DNA of 37,463 nt, from positions 1 through 37,463 of the forward strand of contig PJER01000024.1 of the NCBI GenBank assembly GCA_002825465.1. The letters run 5' to 3'. This document shows positions 16,118-23,773 of this stretch, piece by piece; within the stretch, counting starts at the first letter, position 1; every line of letters starts with the position of its first letter. A model generated the notes under the pieces. It did no database searches. It was not told the DNA's origin and saw only the letters and a list, made by a program, of their open reading frames with translations. Position numbers and translations under genes: made by a program. Origin of the DNA: Candidatus Thorarchaeota archaeon MP8T_1. Its GTDB lineage: Archaea; Asgardarchaeota; Thorarchaeia; Thorarchaeales; Thorarchaeaceae.

Positions 16118-16537
16118 ATGAAAAGTCATACAAAATATCTGACATTCAATGTACCTGCACGGATGGATTTTGTTCATATTACACCACAAGTTGAGGATGC
16201 TGTTCGAGAGAGTGGTGTTCAAGAAGGGCTATGTTTAGTCAATGCTATGCACATCACAGCTAGTGTCTTTATCAATGATAATGAGGGTGGCCTTCATGAT
16301 GATTACAAACGCTGGCTGGAAGAGTTGGCACCAAATGAACCACATAGTCGTTACAAACACAATCGTACGGGTGAAGACAATGGCGATGCGCATCATAAAA
16401 GACAGATTATGGGTCGTGAGGTTGTAATGGCAATAACTAATGGTCATCTTGACCTTGGACCGTGGGAGGCAATTTTCTACGGTGAATTTGATGGACGACG
16501 AAATAAGCGTGTTCTCATCAAGATAATTGGTGAATAA
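16118..16537 (+). CDS. YjbQ/UPF0047-family protein
   Basis: A protein of 139 residues, the normal length of this family. It begins with the strand [18 protein letters not shown] and has the conserved block [20 protein letters not shown], then [13 protein letters not shown], then [13 protein letters not shown] with the paired histidines, and [16 protein letters not shown] near the end. The conserved histidines and acidic residues suggest a metal-assisted active site. Bacterial members have been reported to have weak thiamine-phosphate-synthase activity, but the main role is uncertain. It probably shares the transcript of the RAM-domain gene and precedes the radical SAM gene by 69 bases. Confidence 0.92.
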   Translation: MKSHTKYLTFNVPARMDFVHITPQVEDAVRESGVQEGLCLVNAMHITASVFINDNEGGLHDDYKRWLEELAPNEPHSRYKHNRTGEDNGDAHHKRQIMGREVVMAITNGHLDLGPWEAIFYGEFDGRRNKRVLIKIIGE

Positions 16538-16606
16538 GCCTCCTGTAACAGACGGTTCTCATCTGAAAGAATACTATTATGAGGTGTTATACTGCCTTCA
16601 AAAACA

Positions 16607-17926
16607 ATGAAGAGTCTGTGTCCTGTCTGTAGACGAATTTTAGAATCAGCTGAAACCATTGATTCAGTAAATGTCTACATCTCGCGAATCTGTCCTGAGC
16701 ATGGAGAATTCAAGACATTAGTTTCTTCAGATCCAATTCACTGGGATGAGTCCCTCAGGTATGACCGTCCTGGATCAAGACCACTCGTGTATTCTTCATC
16801 AGTTGAAAGGGGATGTCCTGATGATTGTGGGATATGTCCAGCGCATAAGCAACACACCTGTGTTGGCATTATTGAGATAACCGGCCAGTGTAATTTACAG
16901 TGTAACATCTGCTTTGCAATATCTCCATCAGGTGACCATGTTCCATTTGAACAGATTACTAGTATGATTGATGCGTATGTATCCTATGAGAATGGACCCG
17001 AACTTCTACAACTAAGTGGAGGTGAACCAACCCTCCATCCTGAAATCATTGAGATAGTTCAATACGCAAAGAGTCTTGGAATTCAGGATGTTGCAGTTTC
17101 TACTAATGGTCTCCGACTGTTGGAGGATGATTTTGCTAAAGCCTTAGCTGAAACAGATCCAGTAATCTATCTCCAATTTGATACATTTGATCAAGATGTT
17201 TCCAAGAAGATTCGTGGTAGGGATCTTGTTGAGGAAAAGATGCGAGTCGTTGAAGTGTGCAATGAACTCGGAATGACTACAGTTCTGGTACCAACTATCA
17301 TTGCTGGATTGAATGATGATGAGATTGGACCAATAATTGAATATGGATTTGCACAGAAGAAGGTCTTTGGAATAAACTTTCAACCTGTTTCTCTCACTGG
17401 AAGAATCGACTTACCTGAAGCTCAGACCTTGACTATTCCACAGATGCTTCAAAAGATTGAAACTCAAACCAATTTATTGATTGAAGCATCCGATTTTCGA
17501 CCTATACCTTGTCCTCACCCTCACTGTACTTCGATAGCCTACATATTAGTTGATGAAAAGGAGGTCACCCCACTTACGGATCTCGTTAACGTTGATGAGT
17601 ATATAGACTATGCAAAGGACAGAACTCTTGTGAGTGAAGCAGTGTTGATGAACGAGGCTTTTACAAAACTCTTCTCAACAAGAGCAGTTCCAGGCACAGA
17701 AACGAATCTAGAGGCATTCTGTGTGGCCTGTGGAATGACTATTCCCGAGGTCCTTGGAAAATCTGTGAAAATAATTTCAATCCATGCCTTCATGGATGTT
17801 CATACATACCAACTTGAACGGTCTCAGAAGTGTTGTATCCATGTCATTCGACCTAGTGGTAAATTAATTCCATTCTGCAACTACAATATGTTCCACCGAC
17901 GAGGAGGTAGTAATAGTGAAACGTAA
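16607..17926 (+). CDS. radical SAM enzyme, COG1964/Tes-like
   Basis: A protein of 439 residues. The N-terminus has a rubredoxin-like CPVC (5-8) and C29 in ICPEHGEF, followed by GCPDDCGICPAH (C70, C74, C77) and then the radical SAM motif CNLQCNIC (C95, C99, C102). LQLSGGEPTLHP is the SAM-binding GGE. C-terminal cysteines (PCPHPHC, FCVACG, CC, FCNYN) could hold auxiliary clusters. This arrangement matches the COG1964 group that includes MJ0619, the tetraether lipid synthase Tes; this protein is somewhat shorter. It may join or methylate lipid chains or act on another unreactive carbon. No ribosome site stands close to the ATG and an in-frame stop lies upstream, so the start is constrained. It overlaps the next gene by 11 bases. 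Confidence 0.9.
   Translation: MKSLCPVCRRILESAETIDSVNVYISRICPEHGEFKTLVSSDPIHWDESLRYDRPGSRPLVYSSSVERGCPDDCGICPAHKQHTCVGIIEITGQCNLQCNICFAISPSGDHVPFEQITSMIDAYVSYENGPELLQLSGGEPTLHPEIIEIVQYAKSLGIQDVAVSTNGLRLLEDDFAKALAETDPVIYLQFDTFDQDVSKKIRGRDLVEEKMRVVEVCNELGMTTVLVPTIIAGLNDDEIGPIIEYGFAQKKVFGINFQPVSLTGRIDLPEAQTLTIPQMLQKIETQTNLLIEASDFRPIPCPHPHCTSIAYILVDEKEVTPLTDLVNVDEYIDYAKDRTLVSEAVLMNEAFTKLFSTRAVPGTETNLEAFCVACGMTIPEVLGKSVKIISIHAFMDVHTYQLERSQKCCIHVIRPSGKLIPFCNYNMFHRRGGSNSET
17901..17908 (+). promoter_or_regulatory. strong ribosome binding site inside the radical SAM gene
   Basis: GAGGAGGT lies seven bases before the GTG start of the methyltransferase and within the 3' end of the radical SAM frame. 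It fixes the methyltransferase start and indicates coupled, possibly stoichiometric, translation. Confidence 0.7.
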
Positions 17927-18710
17927 CCTCGACGAGAGAGACCTCGGCATCTGTTGTGCTGATTTCTATAACCATCCAATAATAATCAAACTTCTTGATG
18001 GTATCTTCCATCCAGGTGGACTTGCATTGAGTAAGCTTATGGTGGATAAAATGGATTTAGGTATAGATTCCAAACTACTCGACATTGCATGCGGTGATGG
18101 AAAGACTGCATCCTTTCTTGCTAAAGTTCTAGGGATACGTGTGGCTGGTATTGATATCAGCCCGGATATGATTTATTCTGCAATAGAGCTAGCAAAGACA
18201 ATGAGGGTTGAAGAACGTGTAGAGTTCAAGATTGCATTAGCAAGTGAAATTCCCTTTGATTCGAATTCTTTTGATGCAGTAATTAGTGAATGTGCATTGT
18301 GTACATTTCTTGACAAAGAATCTGCAGTAGCAGAGATCACGCGAATTCTAAAATCTGAAGGACTAGTTGGTCTAAACGACGTAACAGTTCAGAATCACGA
18401 AGACCTAGATGAAGAACTTAGAGGACTCTTGGGAAGGGTCGCGTGCGTCGCTGATGCGCTCAGTTCAGAGGAGTATATTGCGTTATTTAGAAAGAAAGGG
18501 TTCACACTCATCGATAAATCAATTCATACAGATCTAATAGAGGACATGGCTCGCAAGGCTAAAACTCGAGCTCGATTCTTTAGTCAAATCAATGAAGACT
18601 TAGAGGACCGACACAAAATGGAGGATGCTGTTCGTACCGTTGATATGATCTTGAAACAGATCGAGTCCGGAAATATTGGATATGAGATGTTCATTTTTCA
18701 GTCTAGCTAG
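17916..18710 (+). CDS. class I SAM-dependent methyltransferase coupled to the radical SAM gene
   Basis: A protein of 264 residues with a UbiE/arsenite-methyltransferase-like core. Motif I is LLDIACGDGKTASFLA (residues 54-69), the acidic residue after strand 2 is in VAGIDISPDMIYSA, and the later strands read FDAVISECALCTF and LVGLNDV. The N-terminal HPIIIKLLDGIFHPGGL is typical of methyltransferases acting after a radical SAM or corrin step. C-terminal residues 170-264 are helical. GTG start behind GAGGAGGT, overlapping the upstream gene. It probably methylates the product, or a precursor, of the radical SAM enzyme. Its end overlaps the convergent methyltransferase gene by eight bases. Confidence 0.9.
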   Translation: MKRNLDERDLGICCADFYNHPIIIKLLDGIFHPGGLALSKLMVDKMDLGIDSKLLDIACGDGKTASFLAKVLGIRVAGIDISPDMIYSAIELAKTMRVEERVEFKIALASEIPFDSNSFDAVISECALCTFLDKESAVAEITRILKSEGLVGLNDVTVQNHEDLDEELRGLLGRVACVADALSSEEYIALFRKKGFTLIDKSIHTDLIEDMARKAKTRARFFSQINEDLEDRHKMEDAVRTVDMILKQIESGNIGYEMFIFQSS

Positions 18711-19365
18711 ACCTCTTTTGATACAAATCCTCATAGAACATTCCTGAATACATTAATTTTCGACGAATCGGATGGAACATTTTTGCAGCAGTTTCACTCA
18801 CAGGTACCGAATATGTCTGTAAATTCCCTCCCAATCTAGTTGAAAGGAAAATAGCTAGGGGATTGTAGATTCGTAAAATACCTTTGAATTTCTGACAGTC
18901 TAATAACATGACATACCCATCATCACATACATACCTCTCTATCTCCTCAAGAACACGAAGTGAATCTGGAATAATCGATAGAGAATATGTTGAAACAATC
19001 AGATCAAAACAACCGTCAATTACCTTGGACATCTCTCTTGCATCTACTAGATGTAAATCTATATTTCTCCAATTATTATCTCTGACTCGACGAACAGCCT
19101 GTTGAAGCATCGCAGGAGTGTAGTCGATTCCAATGATTGCCTCATAATCTGGATATCTTTCAACAAGATATGGTAGATTTGCCCCTGTTCCAGTTCCCAC
19201 ATCCAGTATTCTGGGGTGCTTCAAGTTAGGAAGACCTGAGAATGCATCCATTCTCCATTTTGCTAGATTGACACCTAGGGCTCTATAGAACTTGAGGAGC
19301 ATCTGATATCGTTGAGCAGTTGCACTGTAGATAGCTCGTATCTTTTCATTCGTGACCTTGCTCAT
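18703..19365 (-). CDS. class I SAM-dependent methyltransferase (UbiE/PmtA-like)
   Basis: A protein of 220 residues. An N-terminal helix IRAIYSATAQRYQMLLKFYRALG leads into motif I ILDVGTGTGANLPYL, the acidic residue in IGIDYTPAMLQQA, the LVDAREMS loop and the strand DLIVSTYSLSIIPDS, all normal for an active methyltransferase. The C-terminal segment GILRIYNPLAIFLSTRLGG resembles the membrane-near region of lipid or quinone methyltransferases, so a lipid-like substrate is possible. GAGGT stands before the ATG. It is the last gene of the DUF547 operon and 29 bases after the roadblock-winged-helix gene. Confidence 0.9.
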   Translation of the reverse strand: MSKVTNEKIRAIYSATAQRYQMLLKFYRALGVNLAKWRMDAFSGLPNLKHPRILDVGTGTGANLPYLVERYPDYEAIIGIDYTPAMLQQAVRRVRDNNWRNIDLHLVDAREMSKVIDGCFDLIVSTYSLSIIPDSLRVLEEIERYVCDDGYVMLLDCQKFKGILRIYNPLAIFLSTRLGGNLQTYSVPVSETAAKMFHPIRRKLMYSGMFYEDLYQKRSS

Positions 19366-19394
19366 GAGACCTCATACCTCCTCTTGGAGAAAAT

Positions 19395-20105
19395 CTAGAA
19401 TGTTGACCTGAAGCATTGGACGAGTCCAAACATGTGAAGCAATCGGATTGTATTTTCGATCTTTCGTTCATCAGATACATCCATCTTAAGTCCCTGTATA
19501 ATCTCTGATGGCATCTTTTTCTCTTCAAGTAGGTCGCATACTTTGATAATGTCTTTAGTGTCCATGTCAAGTGTCTTAACCAATGGTGATGGTAGGAGGT
19601 AGTTTCTGAAAAGGGTCCGTCCATTCCAACGTTCATTTTCGTGCTCGCTTAGTTGGAATGTATGTTCCTCATCCCAAAAGAAGACATCATTCAACTCTGC
19701 AAAGATAGTCCTTGCATGACGAGAGATTATTTTGTTTATTTGCTCTGTTCGCTCTGTTGTACGAAATGAGAAATCCTCCATGAACCCTCCTTCTTCCATC
19801 TCCTTCCCAATATGTCCAAGTTCGGGCTTTGCCTTTTCGAGGAAATCACTCCTGTCTTGATCAGTAAGTAAGACTATGAGTCCATTCTCAGTTCTAGTAT
19901 AGACAAGTTCGTATGCTCTGAATCTAATTGTATCTAATGCTACATCACCATCTAGCCCTAGACTTACTCCAACATTTTCGATTGCGGATAGGAGACCACC
20001 AAAGAGTGCCTCATCTATCTGTACATGCCCACTTCCAACATGGGTTATTGGAAGTCCACTAGCATGGATAACGAATAGTTCTCTTACGGCTTTCTTCTCG
20101 GACAC
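19395..20105 (-). CDS. roadblock/longin-like domain fused to a C-terminal winged helix
   Basis: A protein of 236 residues. Residues 5-100 show the roadblock/longin pattern: ELFVIHASGLPITHVGSG, the helix DEALFGGLLSAIENVGVSLG, DTIRFRAYELVYTRTENGLIVLLTD and a final helix. The middle is helical and acidic. From about residue 165 a helix-turn-helix pattern follows (SPLVKTLDMDTKDIIKVCDLLE, KMPSEIIQGL) ending in KIENTIRLLHMFGLVQCF, like a winged helix. The fusion would let a GTPase- or ligand-sensing domain work directly on DNA or on a protein partner. The GTG start overlaps the TAG of the previous gene by one base and has GGAGGTG seven bases upstream. Domain assignments are by eye. Confidence 0.8.
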   Translation of the reverse strand: MSEKKAVRELFVIHASGLPITHVGSGHVQIDEALFGGLLSAIENVGVSLGLDGDVALDTIRFRAYELVYTRTENGLIVLLTDQDRSDFLEKAKPELGHIGKEMEEGGFMEDFSFRTTERTEQINKIISRHARTIFAELNDVFFWDEEHTFQLSEHENERWNGRTLFRNYLLPSPLVKTLDMDTKDIIKVCDLLEEKKMPSEIIQGLKMDVSDERKIENTIRLLHMFGLVQCFRSTF

Positions 20106-21115
20106 TAGACTGCACCTCCTCTCTCTGCGATAATCCAGTTGTCCCCTATTGTCTGGGTTGTGAGTGAATGCTTTCGAAACACGGTGTCTATCTGCATCCT
20201 ATCGAGCGGTTGTGGATAGCCCTCAATAGTCTGCATGAGGACATAAGCTGGTGTACTCACCGTCTCTCCGGGTGGTAGCGTTGGATCATTTGTCACCAAT
20301 CTTGCTCCTGGATTAAGGTATGATGAAATCGTCTTGACGCGCTCATCAAAGGTCAGATGTGAAAATGAAAATATCTCCTCTCCAAAAAACAAGTCCAGAG
20401 GTGTACTAATCTCTCTTCCAAGAAGATTTGGTACTAATTTCTCGAGGACCGTCTCTTGATTCAATAACTGGAGGATAGTTTCTAGCGGAGTTAGCCAACG
20501 ATAATCTTGAAGGAAAAGATGAATTCTTTCTGGATTGAAGATCTCATTGATTTGCTTTAGAGCAAAAGGAAGTCCAATATCTGCAAAGGCTGAAACTCCA
20601 ATCTCCTTGGTCTTCTTTGGAGCGAAGGATCGCAGTAGAACTCCCCGGCCCTTTTCAGTTAGTGTACTGCTAAATACGGTCTCAAGTACGACTCTGGGTA
20701 CTTCATCGAGTGAAACTTTCTTTCCTTTGAGAGCAGCTGGAAGATATCTAGAACAATCATAATAGAAGTTGGTCATTGCTGAGCCAACATCTTCCGGTCT
20801 AATGGATGTCGTCTTTACTTCTCGAATCTGGTACTTGTTATCTTCAAGACTTATGACATTATGACTGACAAGAAGACTGAGGATATCTCCAAGGAGTCTC
20901 ATATTGGAGTATCCGTGCTCTCTAGCAAGTTCTTCTTTTGTCTTGGAACTGGATAGTGAAATAATCCACCCTTCTGCTAAGACTGTGTTAACAATAAGAC
21001 GGAGAGCCGTCTCTTCTGATTCTTTGTACTCTGCGTAGGCTTTCCTCAGGTCTCCATCCGTCAGATATTTACCAACTCGTTTAAGTCCGAAAATGGTTCC
21101 ACTGAACCTTTCCAT
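20105..21115 (-). CDS. methyltransferase-fold protein without a visible SAM site (pseudoenzyme candidate)
   Basis: A protein of 336 residues not recognised with certainty. Residues 38-100 look like the winged-helix dimerisation domain of O-methyltransferases (TVLAEGWIISLSSSKTKEELA, LLGDILSLLVSHNVI). The C-terminal part has the order of a Rossmann-type methyltransferase (HLTFDERVKTISSYLNPGARLVTNDPTL, then MQIDTVFRKHSLTTQTIGDNWIIAE). Where GxGxG should stand I see only PFALKQINEIFNPERIHLFLQDY, so SAM binding is doubtful. It may be a regulator or scaffold built on an old enzyme fold. Start and stop codons overlap both neighbours by one base (TGATG and TAGTG), so translation is tightly coupled. 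Confidence 0.8.
   Translation of the reverse strand: MERFSGTIFGLKRVGKYLTDGDLRKAYAEYKESEETALRLIVNTVLAEGWIISLSSSKTKEELAREHGYSNMRLLGDILSLLVSHNVISLEDNKYQIREVKTTSIRPEDVGSAMTNFYYDCSRYLPAALKGKKVSLDEVPRVVLETVFSSTLTEKGRGVLLRSFAPKKTKEIGVSAFADIGLPFALKQINEIFNPERIHLFLQDYRWLTPLETILQLLNQETVLEKLVPNLLGREISTPLDLFFGEEIFSFSHLTFDERVKTISSYLNPGARLVTNDPTLPPGETVSTPAYVLMQTIEGYPQPLDRMQIDTVFRKHSLTTQTIGDNWIIAERGGAV
20113..20119 (-). promoter_or_regulatory. ribosome binding site of the roadblock-winged-helix gene
   Basis: GGAGGTG on the minus strand lies seven bases before the GTG at 20105 and inside the end of the preceding gene. It supports the GTG start and coupled translation. Confidence 0.65.
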
Positions 21116-21840
21116 CAGTTCTCCTCCTGTTCACTGATATTGAGCGACCAATCGTAATCAATGTATTTGATTTTGATGTTACCTTCACTCTTCTCTATGG
21201 TATCACGAATCTTTTGGGAGGCATACTCTCGAATGAAATCGATTACACCCGTCCCTGCACGCTCGAAATCTTTCGTATACCATTTGAAGATCATACTGAC
21301 CGAGAGTTCACCGGTATCTTCATTGAGTCGTAATCCTTCGGGGCTCCTCAGATACAACTTTGTAGCAGCATCCAACTCAGCATCTATGTTTTCCGCACTA
21401 TAGAGCCCATCTTTCAACAAGGGGCATCCCAGCGATGAGCAATTCAATGCAAAATGAATACGAGGGTCTGCGAATTCCTCTCTGATATTATTTTCAATAG
21501 TTCTCAGTGTGTATGAATTTCCACCTACATTGAATCTCTGCAGAGCAAAGAACCGCACCCGGCTGAACCAGCTTTTGTTTCCTTTGTTTCCAAAATCGGG
21601 ATCACTCTGAAGTTTTTTTATTACTCCGTAGATAGAGAGCGAGTTGTAACAATTGATCCAGAATGAGAGCTTATCCTCTCTAGTCTTAAGGGAACTCAAG
21701 TCGAAATCTGCTAGGGATTCAGCATAATCAACTATTGCTTTATCTGCCGTCATTGCGAAGTAATCCACTTTTCCAGCAGGGTCTCTATATCTTTCGATGA
21801 TTCCCAAAAGGTTCTGGTTCAGACTTGTAATCTCTGCCAT
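21115..21840 (-). CDS. DUF547-family protein
   Basis: A protein of 241 residues covering one complete DUF547 domain. Landmarks are VDYFAM near the start, KLSFWINCYNSLSIYGVI, SLGCPLL in HFALNCSSLGCP, and IFKWYTKDF near the end. The conserved cysteine, asparagine and tyrosine residues suggest a papain/transglutaminase-like site, though the activity of the family is not established. Many bacterial members are exported; this one has no signal peptide and should be cytosolic. The ATG at 21840 follows GGTG at a good distance; a GTG at 21849 is less likely. It is first in a four-gene operon with the pseudo-methyltransferase, the roadblock-winged-helix protein and a methyltransferase. Confidence 0.9.
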   Translation of the reverse strand: MAEITSLNQNLLGIIERYRDPAGKVDYFAMTADKAIVDYAESLADFDLSSLKTREDKLSFWINCYNSLSIYGVIKKLQSDPDFGNKGNKSWFSRVRFFALQRFNVGGNSYTLRTIENNIREEFADPRIHFALNCSSLGCPLLKDGLYSAENIDAELDAATKLYLRSPEGLRLNEDTGELSVSMIFKWYTKDFERAGTGVIDFIREYASQKIRDTIEKSEGNIKIKYIDYDWSLNISEQEEN

Positions 21841-21926
21841 TCTTAACACCGCAATCTAATATCGAATATGAAAATAGTCGATTGGTGGGATGAATCGCTC
21901 TACAGTTTGAATAGGTATCTCATCCA

Positions 21927-22304
21927 TTATTTACCAAGTGTTGACCAATCAACAATGATGATCAAGAAGGTGATTCCGCCTAGAACAACCTTCAATGTAT
22001 TCAGAAAGTTACCTAGGTCTGGTGCAATACCCATTGATAATGGGAAGAAGGGTAGAATTCCCATGAAGAGAAGTATTAGACCCACTGCAAAGAGCCAAAT
22101 CTTTCCATTGATGAGTTCCATATTTTTCTCTCGAACAGCAACGATGAGAGTTATCATTGCCACAATGATCTTGACAATACTCAGAGTGGTTCCTCCATCG
22201 AATGCTATAATATTCCAAGTTTCGGGCACTAACGATAGTGCGCCCACAATGATCAAGGATATACCGTTGATCCACATCCATTCCTTAGTTCCTAGAAGGT
22301 TCAT
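21927..22304 (-). CDS. small four-helix membrane protein
   Basis: A protein of 125 residues with four predicted membrane helices: WINGISLIIVGALSLVP, IVKIIVAMITLIVAV, IWLFAVGLILLFMGILPFF and LKVVLGGITFLIIIVDW. The loops are short and there is no metal, thiol or catalytic motif. I do not recognise a family; it resembles short DUF-type membrane proteins of archaea. GAGGT stands six bases before the ATG. It is 86 bases upstream of the DUF547 start on the same strand and may be read with that operon, but the gap holds enough room for a separate promoter. Confidence 0.75.
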   Translation of the reverse strand: MNLLGTKEWMWINGISLIIVGALSLVPETWNIIAFDGGTTLSIVKIIVAMITLIVAVREKNMELINGKIWLFAVGLILLFMGILPFFPLSMGIAPDLGNFLNTLKVVLGGITFLIIIVDWSTLGK

Positions 22305-22389
22305 TCTCAGACCTCAAAATTTACTATTGTTAATTAACACTTAAGTGTATGCATCAGCTGACCCAGCCGAGGAAAACGGCGCAAGTAAT

Positions 22390-23496
22390 TTAGAACTCAC
22401 TCATCTTTTTCATATCGAGATCGCCTACACGAGTTCGAACCTTCACCCCAGCTTCTTCAATCTGTTTCCTAATCTGGGCTATAGTTTGGGTTCTTCGTTG
22501 GAACTCCTCTCTCCGGCGCTTGTCAGTTTCCTGGTAATCCTCGTAAGCCTTGGCCCACTCTTCTCGTGTTGTCTTTAGTTCCTGCTTCAGATGGTCGAAC
22601 ATAATGCGTTTGACATGAACTGTATTCTTGAGAGTAAGGAGTCTGGTCTCGTATTCTGAGAGTGAGTTTGCTAGGTCCTCTTCTGCAATCTTGAGTTCTG
22701 CACGCAAGTCCTGCAATTCAGTCATTGCTCTTCCAATATCCTCTTCTTTGAGGTATTCAGAATCTGAAGAGAGAAGAGTAACAGGATCTACATCTACTGG
22801 GTCAGACTGTGCAGGTTGTGGAGGTTCCTCTACAGAGGGAGTAAGTGTAGTCTGTGGAGTGGGTGATGTGGGTGTCGTTGTTGTTGAACTCGGAGTTGAG
22901 ACCTTAGGTTCTTCTACTGAGGGATAGCTTTTCGATGTTATTCCTTCAGCAACTTCAACCATCATCCGGGTAAGTACCTCGAACGTTTCATCGATGTTGT
23001 TTCCAGTCTTTGCAGAGGTCTCGATGAACACAGCTCGTGTACCCAATTTTTCAGCTATTTTTTCTGCGAATGCTTTCCCTTCTTCAGTAGTAATTGCTTC
23101 TCCTGGTGGGAGGTTGTGTCTGAGGTCTGTCTTGTTTCCAACAATCATGAGCGGCGGGAGCTGATTCATGAATCCATGAGCCTCAACCAACCACTTCGAA
23201 GCAGAATCAAATGAGGTCCTATCATTCACAGCATAGACAAGTATAATGCCAGATGAGCCCTCATAATAGCGACGCCTGAGATTTTGAAATGCAACTTGTC
23301 CGGCAATATCCCAGATCACGAGGTTGGTTGGGTTTCCTTCGAATAGCAGTTGTTTCTGAGCAAAATCGACGCCGAGGGTTGGAATGTAGCTACGCTTGAA
23401 TCCCTCTTTCAGATACTCGCGCCTGATTGAAGTCTTACCAACGTAGCCATCACCTATCAGGCATACCTTAAACTGCCTGCGAATTTTTCCGCTCAT
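22390..23496 (-). CDS. Rab-like small GTPase with Pro/Ser/Thr linker and coiled-coil tail
   Basis: A protein of 368 residues. The GTPase (8-185) has G1 GDGYVGKT (15-22), switch threonine T40 in IPTLGVDF, G3 DIAGQ (63-67) with the catalytic glutamine, G4 NKTD (121-124) and G5 TSAKTG (160-165). Residues 190-245 are a low-complexity linker rich in P, S, T and E. Residues 250-350 form a long charged coiled coil (LQDLRAELKIAEEDLANSL, REEWAKAYEDYQETDKRRR), ending in DMKKMSEF. Typical Rabs stop near residue 200 with prenylated cysteines; these are absent here, so the tail may do the targeting or oligomerise. The ATG at 23496 was chosen because the frame upstream offers only TTG. Confidence 0.92.
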   Translation of the reverse strand: MSGKIRRQFKVCLIGDGYVGKTSIRREYLKEGFKRSYIPTLGVDFAQKQLLFEGNPTNLVIWDIAGQVAFQNLRRRYYEGSSGIILVYAVNDRTSFDSASKWLVEAHGFMNQLPPLMIVGNKTDLRHNLPPGEAITTEEGKAFAEKIAEKLGTRAVFIETSAKTGNNIDETFEVLTRMMVEVAEGITSKSYPSVEEPKVSTPSSTTTTPTSPTPQTTLTPSVEEPPQPAQSDPVDVDPVTLLSSDSEYLKEEDIGRAMTELQDLRAELKIAEEDLANSLSEYETRLLTLKNTVHVKRIMFDHLKQELKTTREEWAKAYEDYQETDKRRREEFQRRTQTIAQIRKQIEEAGVKVRTRVGDLDMKKMSEF

Positions 23497-23591
23497 GCAA
23501 CTCTCTCCCAATAGTAGATGGCGGCGCTACACTATTCTTCCTATTTCTTACTTATAGCGGTAATTCGGATGAATATTTTCAAAAAAATCGA

Positions 23592-23601
23592 CATTTTATA
23601 G
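23592..23601 (-). promoter_or_regulatory. TATA-like element upstream of the coiled-coil GTPase
   Basis: CTATAAAATG on the minus strand lies about 96-105 bases before the GTPase ATG, inside the 277-base gap 23497-23773. I see no gene or RNA in that gap. A second weak candidate, GCTATAAG, lies closer, near 23550, so the true start of transcription is open. Confidence 0.35.
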
Positions 23602-23773
23602 TGAAATAATGTTTCAATTGAAGCTGCGATCACACAGATTCCAACGATGAACAGATTTTGATAGTCTATTTCCCTTTGATTTTCTAAATTTGCCATTCCG
23701 AGTGACCTTTCTGATAATTGGATAATGTCTTGTCTGGAAATATTTGCGCAGGTTTTTCTACTCCAACATAGAC

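Noticed and set aside
22009..22281. Open frame of 90 codons on the minus strand
   Set aside because: It is a shadow of the four-helix membrane gene in another frame, with no ribosome site and a composition unlike a protein.
23512..23773. Possible RNA gene in the gap before the coiled-coil GTPase
   Set aside because: No cloverleaf, conserved box or strong stem seen; it reads as AT-rich promoter and 3' flank.
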